Assembly (NCBI RefSeq): GCF_900110655.1
Contig: NZ_FOEQ01000018.1
Span: 1-56,972, forward strand
Length of the DNA: 56,972 bases
Source: Pseudomonas soli
Lineage (GTDB): Bacteria; Pseudomonadota; Gammaproteobacteria; Pseudomonadales; Pseudomonadaceae
Reading direction: 5' to 3'
In this document: positions 45,069-55,071 of the stretch, in pieces
Layout of the letters: each line of letters opens with the position of its first letter
Numbering within the stretch: position 1 is the first letter of the stretch
Program-made: the position numbers and the translations under genes
Notes under the pieces: generated by a model
What the model was told of the DNA's origin: nothing
The model's database searches: none
What the model saw: only the letters and a program-made list of their open reading frames with translations

Positions 45069-46355
45069 TCAAAAGCCCTGTTCGCGTAACCAGCGCTCGA
45101 CCATCGGCTGGTGCGCCTGTGTCACCAGGCGCTCCAGGCCGATGCCAGCCTGCAACCCGCGAACCACCGGCGCCAGCTCGACACCCTGCAGGTGCCACAC
45201 CCCCAGCGGCTGATCAGCCGTCACCACCACTTCGGCCTCCTCCACCCAACCATCGCGCAGCACCGGGCGGGGCTCCACCCGCACCGCCTGCCAGTTTGCC
45301 GCCGCGTGCAGCGGTTGAGCATCCGGCCAGCCTCGGCGGCGAGCCCAGAACGGCTGCGTGCCACGCTGCGCTTCCTGGGCGTAGAAGTCGCGCCCGATCC
45401 GGGCGAAACGCAGGAACAGCTGTTCGATCCGCGTTTGATGGAAACGCTGCGCCAAGGCCGCCTGCCCGGGCCGCTGCAGCAGGGTATTGATCACCACGGG
45501 CGCCTGCAGCGCCGAGGACAAGGACTGGAAGATGCCATTGCCCGACAACGGATCGACCGCCATCGCCGCATCGCCAACCCGCAGCCAATCAGGACCTGCG
45601 CAGTTGCCGACAAGAATCGCGGTGCTGCTGCGTGCATGCACCTGGGCAGGGGCAAAGGCCTGCTCGCCAAACAGTTGCGCCACCAGCGCCGAGCCACGGC
45701 GGCGCCCGGCACAGTATTCGGGTAACGCCGTCTTGCCCGGCAGCCGCGCCGCCATCACGTCCAGCGTCACCTGCCAGTAGCAGCGGCCATCGGCCAGCCG
45801 CGCCATCCAGGCCCAGCCGTCGTCCAGGCTCTCCACTGCCGAGGCCAGCGTGCCGGGCTCGGCTTGCCAGAGGTTGAGCAGGCTGACGGTTTCCGGCCCG
45901 CGCAGGCGACCTTCGCTCAACGGGGCCTGACGACCACGGGCCTCGACCAGGAAATCGCCGTGCAAGGCGCGCCCGTCGTCCAACTGGACCCGGTACCCCT
46001 GCCCCTGTTCCACCTCTCGCACACGCCCTTCGACGAGCTCGACACCAGCACGATTCAAGTCATCACGCAGTGCCTGGTCGAAGCGCTGGCGATCCAGCAG
46101 CCACTCCTGGTTCGGTTGCAGCCGCTCGCCGTTCCAGTGCACTTGCCGCGTGGCCGGCGTGGTCGCTTCGGCCAGGGCAGCGCCCAGGCCCGCATGGCGC
46201 AAGCCCTCCAGCACACGTTGCGAAACACCTTCCACCGCGGCGAAACGGCGCCAGTCGGACACCACGGTGACGGCGTAGCCCATCCGCCGCAGACCCAGGG
46301 CAGTAGTGGCCCCCGCAGGTCCGGCACCGAGTACCAGGATGCTCGGCTCAGACAT
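45069..46355 (-). CDS. qhpG: FAD-dependent monooxygenase QhpG (tryptophan hydroxylation in CTQ formation)
   Basis: 428 residues. The FAD motif SILVLGAGPAGATTALGLRRMG is at the N-terminus, and the second flavin segment RVGDAAMAVDPLSGNGIFQSLSSA lies near 255-280. In the qhp system this enzyme dihydroxylates the QhpC tryptophan after the thioether step. ATG 46355 lies inside the last codons of qhpE (8-bp overlap), implying coupled translation. It is last in the regulator-qhpF-qhpE-qhpG run. Confidence 0.9.
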   Translation of the reverse strand: MSEPSILVLGAGPAGATTALGLRRMGYAVTVVSDWRRFAAVEGVSQRVLEGLRHAGLGAALAEATTPATRQVHWNGERLQPNQEWLLDRQRFDQALRDDLNRAGVELVEGRVREVEQGQGYRVQLDDGRALHGDFLVEARGRQAPLSEGRLRGPETVSLLNLWQAEPGTLASAVESLDDGWAWMARLADGRCYWQVTLDVMAARLPGKTALPEYCAGRRRGSALVAQLFGEQAFAPAQVHARSSTAILVGNCAGPDWLRVGDAAMAVDPLSGNGIFQSLSSALQAPVVINTLLQRPGQAALAQRFHQTRIEQLFLRFARIGRDFYAQEAQRGTQPFWARRRGWPDAQPLHAAANWQAVRVEPRPVLRDGWVEEAEVVVTADQPLGVWHLQGVELAPVVRGLQAGIGLERLVTQAHQPMVERWLREQGF

Positions 46356-47025
46356 CGGTCGACTCCTTGCGCTCAGGGCCGACGAACGCCGCATGCTGCT
46401 CCAGCCAGTGCAACAGTGCCTGCCGCGTCATGCCGGGCTCCTCGCGCAGGAGGGCCGCCACCCGTCCAGTGAACGCGGCACAGGCCAGACTGGCGCCGGC
46501 CACCCCGGCGGCACCAACCGCCGCGCCGAAGTCGGCCTGAGGAGTGTCCAGCCACGACCATTGCCCAGCGGCGCAGCGGGCATCGCCAGTGACGCGAATA
46601 ACCCCGGGATAACTGGCTGGGTACACCGGCTCGCCCCGCGCCGGACTGGAGGCGCACAGCAGCACGCCAGCGGCCACGGCCTCGGCGCAGGCCAGGCGCA
46701 GCACCGGGCGATCCTGGCGCAGGCCCAGGCTCAGGTTGACCACGGTCGCGCCCGCTTCCACCAGCCACAACAGGCCAGCGGCCACCTGCAAGGCGCTGGT
46801 GCTGCCCTGCCCGGCGAACACCTGGGCCAGCAGCACCGGCTGGCCGCCGGACTCGGCCCGCAGCCGCGCCAGCACCGCGCTGCCGTGGCCCAGGGCATCC
46901 GGCAGCGGCTCGCCCTCACACAACACGCCGTCCTCAAGCCAGAAGCGCCGCGCGCCGAGCAGGCTATCGGCCTGCTGCGCCGAGCAGCCACTGTCGATCA
47001 CGCCAATACACGGGTCAGCGGCCAT
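46348..47025 (-). CDS. qhpE: Subtilisin-like protease QhpE (cleaves the QhpC leader)
   Basis: 225 residues, small for a subtilase. The catalytic triad is Asp11 (GVIDSGC), His47 (ALGHGSAV) and Ser179 (GASLACAAF). There is no signal peptide or propeptide, fitting cytoplasmic removal of the 28-residue QhpC leader. ATG 47025 overlaps the end of qhpF by 11 bp; longer frames lie within qhpF and are excluded. Overlaps on both sides mark it as part of one operon. Confidence 0.9.
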   Translation of the reverse strand: MAADPCIGVIDSGCSAQQADSLLGARRFWLEDGVLCEGEPLPDALGHGSAVLARLRAESGGQPVLLAQVFAGQGSTSALQVAAGLLWLVEAGATVVNLSLGLRQDRPVLRLACAEAVAAGVLLCASSPARGEPVYPASYPGVIRVTGDARCAAGQWSWLDTPQADFGAAVGAAGVAGASLACAAFTGRVAALLREEPGMTRQALLHWLEQHAAFVGPERKESTDV

Positions 47026-48742
47026 GGTCGGCGGGCTCCTTGCTGCGCAATTGCCCGTCACGCAGTTCCAGGTGCAAGTCGGCATCGGCGAGGGTCGAGG
47101 CACGATGGCTGATCAGGATCCGCGTACGCCCGGCAAACAGCTGGTCGATGGCGGCAATCACCTCACGCTCGGTGGCTTCGTCCACCGCCGAGGTGGCCTC
47201 ATCGAGCACCAGGATCGCCGGTTGCTGCAGCAGCGCCCGGGCGATGGCGATACGTTGCTTCTGGCCACCGGACAACTGCTGGCCGCGTTCGCCCAGCAGA
47301 CCATCGAGCCCCAGCGGCAGGCTCTGCACCAGGCTGTCCAGGCGGGTCAGGCGCACCACCTGCTCGATCTCCTCACGGCTGGCCTGGGGCGTGCTGTAGG
47401 CCAGGTTCTGCGCCAGGGTGCCGCGAAACAGCACGATGTCCTGGCTGACCACCGCGATGCGCCGCCGCAGGGCCTGCAGGTCAAGCTCGCGCAGGTCGAC
47501 GCCGTCGAGCAGGATGCGCCCGCCATCCGGGTCGTAGAAGCGTTGCAGCAGGTCGATCAGGGTCGACTTGCCGACGCCGGAAGCGCCACTGATGGCGATC
47601 TTGGCGCCGCCGGGCAGACAGGCCTGCACCTGCTCCAGCACCATACCCTGGCGCCCATCGTGGGCGAAAGATACGCCGTCCAGTCGCAACTCCCCGGCCC
47701 CTTGTGGCATGGGCCGGGGATCGTCCACCTCACGCACCGCTAGCGCTTCTCGCTTGAGCTCCATCACCCGTCCCAGGCTCACGGCCATCCGTTGCACCGC
47801 GACGTACAGGCCCAGCAGGCTCTGCACCGGACCGACGGCCATACCCATGTAGGTGGAAAAGGCGATCAGCGCGCCCAGTTGCCAGGTGCCCTGGATCGCC
47901 CACCAGCCACCGACCAGGAATGCGCAGGCCCGGCACCAGGAAGTCAGCGTGCCGGGCACCGCCTGGGTAAAGAACTCGGTGACCTGCACCCTGAGCAGTT
48001 GCCCCATGTAGCCCTGCCCCAACTGATCGAGGCGCTCGGCCTCACGCCGCTGCTGGCCGGCGGCCTGGATGAACTTCATCGCCGGCAGCGTCTCGACCAG
48101 GAACGACGACACGTCCGCCGAGCGTTCGCGCAGGCTGCGCACCTCCCGCTCGACCTTGCGTCGCATCCAGCGCAGCCACAGCACTTCGAGCGGAATCAGC
48201 AACGCCAGCAGCAGCGACAGCTGCCAGGACAGCATCAGCATCAAGGCCACCGCGCCGACCAGGCCGATCAGCGCCGACACCGCCGAGAACAGCGAGTCCA
48301 CGGCAAAGCGCTGGATCTCGGCGACATCGCCATCGAGCCGCGACAGGATGTCACCGGTGCGCCGCCGCCCGTAGAAGGTCGGCGAAAGTTGTTGCAGATG
48401 ACGGTACAAGTCGTCGCGCAGGGCGAACAGGATGCGCCCGGACAGGCGCGTGTGCAGGTAGCGGTTGATCCCTGCCAGCAGCGTGCCGAGCAGGCCAGCG
48501 ACGATCATGATCACCGCCATGTGCCAGAGGGTCTGGTAATCCTTGGCCAGCAGGCCCTCGTCGATCAGCGTCTTGACCAGCCAGGGTTGCGCCAGGGCCA
48601 GCAGCGAGGCGCCCAGGGACAACCCCAGGAGCACGCCGATGGCGCCACGCTGCGGGCGCACGAAGCCGTAGAGCCACGCCAGGGCCTGGCGCATCAACTG
48701 CGGGTCGCTGGATTCGATCAATCGGGAAAACAGTCCGCCCAT
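47015..48742 (-). CDS. qhpF: ABC exporter QhpF (membrane plus ATPase)
   Basis: 575 residues: six membrane helices (about 25-310), then an ATPase domain with Walker A GASGVGKST, signature LSGGQKQR, Walker B ILVLDEATSAVDE and the H-loop ISHRAST. This half-transporter exports the crosslinked gamma subunit to the periplasm in qhp systems. There is no N-terminal C39 peptidase domain, consistent with a separate protease (QhpE). It begins 3 bp after the regulator stop. Confidence 0.92.
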   Translation of the reverse strand: MGGLFSRLIESSDPQLMRQALAWLYGFVRPQRGAIGVLLGLSLGASLLALAQPWLVKTLIDEGLLAKDYQTLWHMAVIMIVAGLLGTLLAGINRYLHTRLSGRILFALRDDLYRHLQQLSPTFYGRRRTGDILSRLDGDVAEIQRFAVDSLFSAVSALIGLVGAVALMLMLSWQLSLLLALLIPLEVLWLRWMRRKVEREVRSLRERSADVSSFLVETLPAMKFIQAAGQQRREAERLDQLGQGYMGQLLRVQVTEFFTQAVPGTLTSWCRACAFLVGGWWAIQGTWQLGALIAFSTYMGMAVGPVQSLLGLYVAVQRMAVSLGRVMELKREALAVREVDDPRPMPQGAGELRLDGVSFAHDGRQGMVLEQVQACLPGGAKIAISGASGVGKSTLIDLLQRFYDPDGGRILLDGVDLRELDLQALRRRIAVVSQDIVLFRGTLAQNLAYSTPQASREEIEQVVRLTRLDSLVQSLPLGLDGLLGERGQQLSGGQKQRIAIARALLQQPAILVLDEATSAVDEATEREVIAAIDQLFAGRTRILISHRASTLADADLHLELRDGQLRSKEPADHGR

Positions 48743-48745
48743 GGC

Positions 48746-50656
<1,911 letters not shown>

Positions 50657-50877
50657 TGCGTGCTCCTGGTGTGCCTCGCTCAGGCGGGGCAACGGGCATC
50701 GGATTTTTCGGCAGTGTGCTTCAGAATTGACTGGCAGTCATCAGCCACGACAGACACCGAGCCTCACCCCATTCCCCAATGCTGGGGCCACCCGCCCACC
50801 ATGGCTACCTCGCCAGATCGTTGCCGGTAGGTTGAAACCCTCGTCGCAAAGGCCCTGGACGCCCCTCCGCAAAAACT

Positions 50878-50893
50878 TGGCACAACAGTTGCC
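50878..50893 (+). promoter_or_regulatory. Sigma-54 promoter of the curlin-repeat operon
   Basis: TGGCACAACAGTTGCC fits TGGCAC-N5-TTGC exactly, with GG and GC ten bases apart. Transcription would begin near 50904, about 44 nt before ATG 50948. The GTCTCAA-type motif of the amine promoters is not seen upstream, between 50657 and 50877. Confidence 0.8.
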
Positions 50894-50947
50894 GATTCCT
50901 CCCCAGACGCCCCAACCCATGGGCCCGTTTGCAGGAGGAAGCAACTC

Positions 50948-52294
50948 ATGCACCGACCGACACCCCACCCGCTGGCCGTGGCGATCTTCGCCGGCCTGCT
51001 CCAGCTCCCGGCCCAGGCTGCGCTGTATGCGGTCGACACCGGCCCCTATACCCTGCCCACCGGCAAGTTCCCTGCCTGGTACCAGGACAGCCACGGCCGG
51101 GTGCTCGACCTGTGCCTGTCCAAGGCGGTGAGTTCACGGGTTGCCGGTACTCCTGGCGCGCCCTCGTACATGTGCACGCTGCTGCCCACGCCCGGCGTGT
51201 TCGACGACACCCAGCCAGTGGTCTTCCCCAGCAACTTCCCCGACGAAGCGTTCTGGTTCACTGCCGACGCCGCCATCGTCGATGCCGCCCGCGGCGTCGA
51301 CCTGAGCTACGGTTCGGCCATCGAAGCCGCGTTCAGTGCCGAGGAACCGGTGGATGGCGACCAGGTCAGCTTTGCCCGGGTGCGCATCCGCGTCGATGTG
51401 CCGGTGGCCGGTACGTACACCATCACCCACCCTTACGGTGTCGATGTGTTCGAGGTGGCTGCCGGCGGACGCCGGGCGATCAACATGACGCGCGACATCG
51501 GCATCGGCTCGCCAGGCGACTACAGCGGCGCACTCAGGGGCGACGTCGGGCCGTTCCTGCGCAGCGTCAACGGACCCTATACCGAAACCAACCCAGGCAC
51601 TGGCGCCAGCGAACGCTTCATCGGCGACCCGAATCTGGAAGAGCCGGTCACCGGCAGCCCGTTCAACACCAACTTCGTACGCATCGAAGGGCCCAATGGC
51701 ATCGACCTGCGTACCGAGCTGTTCGCCATCTCCGGCAAGCTGTCCACGGTCAACCGCCCGACGCCGCTGATCCCGCTGCGCAGCACCTATTCGCGACATA
51801 CCGTGAATGGCGACCTGCGCGCCCAGCAGGATGTGTTCGTGATGGCGCCGCCGGCGCCCGCCACGGTCACCCTGACCAGCCAGACCCCCACCCTGCCCCT
51901 CGGCGAGGCCAACGGCACCGGTGCCTGGTACGCCCAGTCGCCACTTAACCCGACCTTGCCGCTGACCTTGCAGGTAACCGCCGACAACAGCCTGGCCATC
52001 GCCACCAGCACCCCGACCAGCGCACCGATGCCGCTGACCGACCTGGTGACCATCAGCCGCGCCGAATACAGCCTGGGCAGCGGCCAACTGACCCTGGTGG
52101 CCAGCAGCAGCGACGAGACCAGCCCGCCGTCTCTCACAGCCCACACCGGCAACGGTGCGTTGATCGGCAGCCTGAGCGGCAACGGCGCGGTCAAGACCCT
52201 GACCACTGGGCTGTCACCGATCCCCCCAGCGACGGTGCAAGTCACCAGCGCCCATGGCGGCAGCGACAGCGAAGACGTGGTGCTGGTGCCATGA
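50948..52294 (+). CDS. Exported protein, paralogue A of the curlin operon
   Basis: 448 residues; signal peptide (about 1-24, ...QLPAQA). The mature start ALYAVDTGPYTLPTGKFPAWY, two Cys (LDLCLS, YMCTLL) and segments VVFPSNFPDEAFWF, VPVAGTYTITHPYGVDVF, RAINMTRDIGIGSPGDYSGAL and the terminal SAHGGSDSEDVV recur in the next gene. GAGGAA precedes the ATG. I know this segment only as a conserved N-terminal part of large exported proteins in proteobacteria and do not know its function. It is the first gene behind the sigma-54 promoter. Confidence 0.82.
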   Translation: MHRPTPHPLAVAIFAGLLQLPAQAALYAVDTGPYTLPTGKFPAWYQDSHGRVLDLCLSKAVSSRVAGTPGAPSYMCTLLPTPGVFDDTQPVVFPSNFPDEAFWFTADAAIVDAARGVDLSYGSAIEAAFSAEEPVDGDQVSFARVRIRVDVPVAGTYTITHPYGVDVFEVAAGGRRAINMTRDIGIGSPGDYSGALRGDVGPFLRSVNGPYTETNPGTGASERFIGDPNLEEPVTGSPFNTNFVRIEGPNGIDLRTELFAISGKLSTVNRPTPLIPLRSTYSRHTVNGDLRAQQDVFVMAPPAPATVTLTSQTPTLPLGEANGTGAWYAQSPLNPTLPLTLQVTADNSLAIATSTPTSAPMPLTDLVTISRAEYSLGSGQLTLVASSSDETSPPSLTAHTGNGALIGSLSGNGAVKTLTTGLSPIPPATVQVTSAHGGSDSEDVVLVP

Positions 52295-52320
52295 ACAGGA
52301 CACGCCTTCAAGGAGGCAGC

Positions 52321-54555
52321 ATGAATACTTGGTCGCGTCGCGCGCTCTGCGCCGCAGGTTTCACTCTCACCCTCAGCAGCGCGGCCTGGGCCGCGCTGTC
52401 GGAGGTCGACCCCGGCCCCTACACCTTCGCCACCGGGGGCTACCCCATGTGGTACAAGGACACCAACAACCTCGCACTTGAGCTGTGCCAGTCACGCGCC
52501 ACCAGCACCCGGTCACCGGGCGCTCCAGGCGCTCCGGCCTACATGTGCACCTTGCTGCCCGAGCCAGGGGTGTATGACGATGCCCTGCCGCTGGTATTCC
52601 CGGACAACTGGCCACCGGAGATGTTCTGGTTCCTGGCCGAGACCTCGATTCCGCAGGTAGGCAACAGCGGCTACGAGCTGGAAGTCTACGTCGCCGGCCT
52701 GGAAGCGGCCTTCGCCGCAGAAAACCCGGTCAACGGCGACCAGCAGAGCTTCGCTCGCATCCGCATCCGCGCCTCGGTGCCGAGCGCCGGCACCTACACC
52801 ATCACCCACCCCTATGGCGTGGAGACGGTCAACGTAACCACGGCAGGCCGGCGGGCGATCAATATCACTCGCGACATCGGCATCGGTGCGCCCGGCAACT
52901 TCAGCGGCGCGCTGAACGGTAACCTCGGACCGTTCCTGCGCGGTGTCGGCGGCCCCTACACCGAAGTCAACCCGGACACCGGCGCCAGCGAGACCTTTGT
53001 TGGCGACCCTAACATCACCGAAGCGGTGACGGGCAGCCCGAACAACACCAACTTCGTGCGCATCCAGGGCCCGGCGGGCACCATCCAGACCAACGTCTTC
53101 AGCGTCTCTGGCAAGGTGCTCGACCCACGCCAGCAAACTCCAGCAACACTGGAGCGCGCCACCTATCAGCGCAACGCCACCGGCACTCGCGTCGAAGTCT
53201 TTGCCAAGGCGCCGAACAGCGCCAGCCTATGCCTGCGCAACGGCCTGGCGCTGGTTGGCTCGCCGCCTTCACCCTGCCAGTTCAGCATGCTCGCCGACAA
53301 CAACGGGTTGTTCTTCAGCCAGCAACTGAGCCAGGCAGTGCCCCCCTCGGTGGTGGTGGTCACCGCCAGCAGCCCAGCCGGCACTACCCGACCGACTTCG
53401 CTGTCAAGCAAGCTCAGCGATGTGGTCAAGGTGGGCACGGCGCGTTATGACTGGAACGCCAAGCAGTTGCTGATCGAGGCCCGTTCCAGCGACGAAGTCG
53501 CAGTGCCGGACTTGCTGGTCCAGGGTTTCGGGCGGATGTCCAAGTCCGGAGTCCAGCAAAGTCTCACGGTCAACGACCTGTCCCAGCCACCTGCCAGCAT
53601 CACGGTCAAGTCGGCTCACGGCGGTTTCGACGTGGAGCCGGTGGTGGTGGTCGGCAATGCTCCGGTACAGGCCGAAAACCAAGCCCCCGTAGCCCAGGCC
53701 GACAGCGCCAGTACCAGTGTCGGCATACCGATCACCCTCAATCTGTTGGCCAACGACAGCGACCCGGACGGCAACGTGCCGCTGAGCATCACCGACCTCA
53801 CCCAACCGGGCACCGGCCTGGGCGGCGTGGTGATGAACGGCACCACGGCGGTGACCTATACCCCACCGGCCGGGGCCACCTCCCCGCTGGTGGCGACCTT
53901 CAGCTACCGCGCCCAGGATGCCAAGGGCTTGAAGTCGCCAGTCACCAGCGTAACCGTCAACGTCGCGCCGAACCGTCCACCGACCGCGGTGGCCGACAGC
54001 GTCGCCACCCTCGGTGTGCCCCTGACCATCAACGCCCTGGCCAACGACACCGACCCGGAAGGCAACCTGCCACTGACCATCGCCAGCGTCACCCAGCCGA
54101 CCCCGGCCGGGCGCGGTACGGTGAGCACCGACGGCAACGTGATCACCTACACGCCACCGGCGACGGTCACCGCGGCGTTTACCACCAGCTTCACCTACGT
54201 CGCCCGTGACGCGATCGGCGCCACCTCGACGCCTGGTACGGTCACGGTGCAGGTATCGCCACGACCGGCCCAGGAGACCTTCGCGGTGACCGCGGCGACG
54301 GTCACGGCGCGCTCCAACAACCGCTTCAACTGGGACATCAGCGGCACGTCCTCGGTGACCACCGGTAACACCATCACAGTGCGGGTGACCACCACCAGCG
54401 GCGTGCAGACCCTGGGTACCACCACCGTGCCGGTCACCGGCCGCTGGCGCCTGACGGTGAGCAACAGCACCACGCTGATACCGACCGCCGCGCCAACCGC
54501 GACCGTGACCAGCAGCCAGGGCACCACTCGCACCACCAACGTGGTCGTGCAGTAG
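52321..54555 (+). CDS. Exported protein, paralogue B with Ig/cadherin-like tail
   Basis: 744 residues; signal peptide (about 1-25). Residues about 26-440 match paralogue A throughout, including the two Cys and SAHGG; an extra Cys pair (LCLRNG, SPCQF) is present. Then two tandem Ig-like domains of about 90 residues (APVAQADSASTSVGIPITLNL; PPTAVADSVATLGVPLTINA), each with LANDxDPxGNxPL, as in Big_9/cadherin-like adhesin repeats. A final 90-residue Thr/Val-rich domain ends the chain. No sortase, LPXTG or barrel anchor is seen. Confidence 0.82.
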   Translation: MNTWSRRALCAAGFTLTLSSAAWAALSEVDPGPYTFATGGYPMWYKDTNNLALELCQSRATSTRSPGAPGAPAYMCTLLPEPGVYDDALPLVFPDNWPPEMFWFLAETSIPQVGNSGYELEVYVAGLEAAFAAENPVNGDQQSFARIRIRASVPSAGTYTITHPYGVETVNVTTAGRRAINITRDIGIGAPGNFSGALNGNLGPFLRGVGGPYTEVNPDTGASETFVGDPNITEAVTGSPNNTNFVRIQGPAGTIQTNVFSVSGKVLDPRQQTPATLERATYQRNATGTRVEVFAKAPNSASLCLRNGLALVGSPPSPCQFSMLADNNGLFFSQQLSQAVPPSVVVVTASSPAGTTRPTSLSSKLSDVVKVGTARYDWNAKQLLIEARSSDEVAVPDLLVQGFGRMSKSGVQQSLTVNDLSQPPASITVKSAHGGFDVEPVVVVGNAPVQAENQAPVAQADSASTSVGIPITLNLLANDSDPDGNVPLSITDLTQPGTGLGGVVMNGTTAVTYTPPAGATSPLVATFSYRAQDAKGLKSPVTSVTVNVAPNRPPTAVADSVATLGVPLTINALANDTDPEGNLPLTIASVTQPTPAGRGTVSTDGNVITYTPPATVTAAFTTSFTYVARDAIGATSTPGTVTVQVSPRPAQETFAVTAATVTARSNNRFNWDISGTSSVTTGNTITVRVTTTSGVQTLGTTTVPVTGRWRLTVSNSTTLIPTAAPTATVTSSQGTTRTTNVVVQ

Positions 54556-54570
54556 CGCCGGGAGGATGCC

Positions 54571-55041
54571 ATGAACGCCCTGTTTCCACTGCTGCTTTGC
54601 CTGGCCCTCGGGGGCCAGGCCTGGGCCGACGACCTGATGGACAACGCCGACCTCGCCGCCGGCAGCGACCTGGGCGAGCCACTGGTGCTGCGCCTGCTGC
54701 CAAACGGCGCCGGCCAGGTCGCGGTGATCGAGCAACTGGGCAGCGGCAACCGCGCCGCCCTCGACCAGAACGGCCAGGCCCTGCTGGGCCGCATCGTCCA
54801 GGCCGGGGGCGCGCAGGAGGCTTACATCCTGCAGGAAGGCAGCGACCTGACGGCCGCGATCAGCCAGCAGGGCCAGGGCAACGACGCGACGATCCGCCAG
54901 AGCGGCAGCGGCAACAGCGCCGCCATCGAGCAGATCGGCAACTACAACAGCGCGACCATCGACCAGCGCGGCACGGGGCTCAACAGCGCCGTGACCCAGG
55001 CCGGCAACGGCCAGCAGGTTCACATCACCCAGTACCGCTAG
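54571..55041 (+). CDS. Curlin-repeat protein, CsgB-like (putative nucleator)
   Basis: 156 residues; signal peptide ending ...GGQAWA. From about residue 45, five curlin repeats of roughly 22 residues follow the Q-x-G-x-x-N-x-A pattern (QLGSGNRAAL, QNGQALLGRI, QQGQGNDATI, QSGSGNSAAI, QIGNYNSATI, QAGNGQQVHI). The last repeat ends in a basic YR, as in CsgB nucleators, whose charged repeats seed curli at the cell surface. Its size matches E. coli CsgB (151). GGAGGA before ATG; 15 bp after paralogue B. Confidence 0.88.
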   Translation: MNALFPLLLCLALGGQAWADDLMDNADLAAGSDLGEPLVLRLLPNGAGQVAVIEQLGSGNRAALDQNGQALLGRIVQAGGAQEAYILQEGSDLTAAISQQGQGNDATIRQSGSGNSAAIEQIGNYNSATIDQRGTGLNSAVTQAGNGQQVHITQYR

Positions 55042-55071
55042 GCCCTCATCGTCAGATTTGGAGGCAATACC

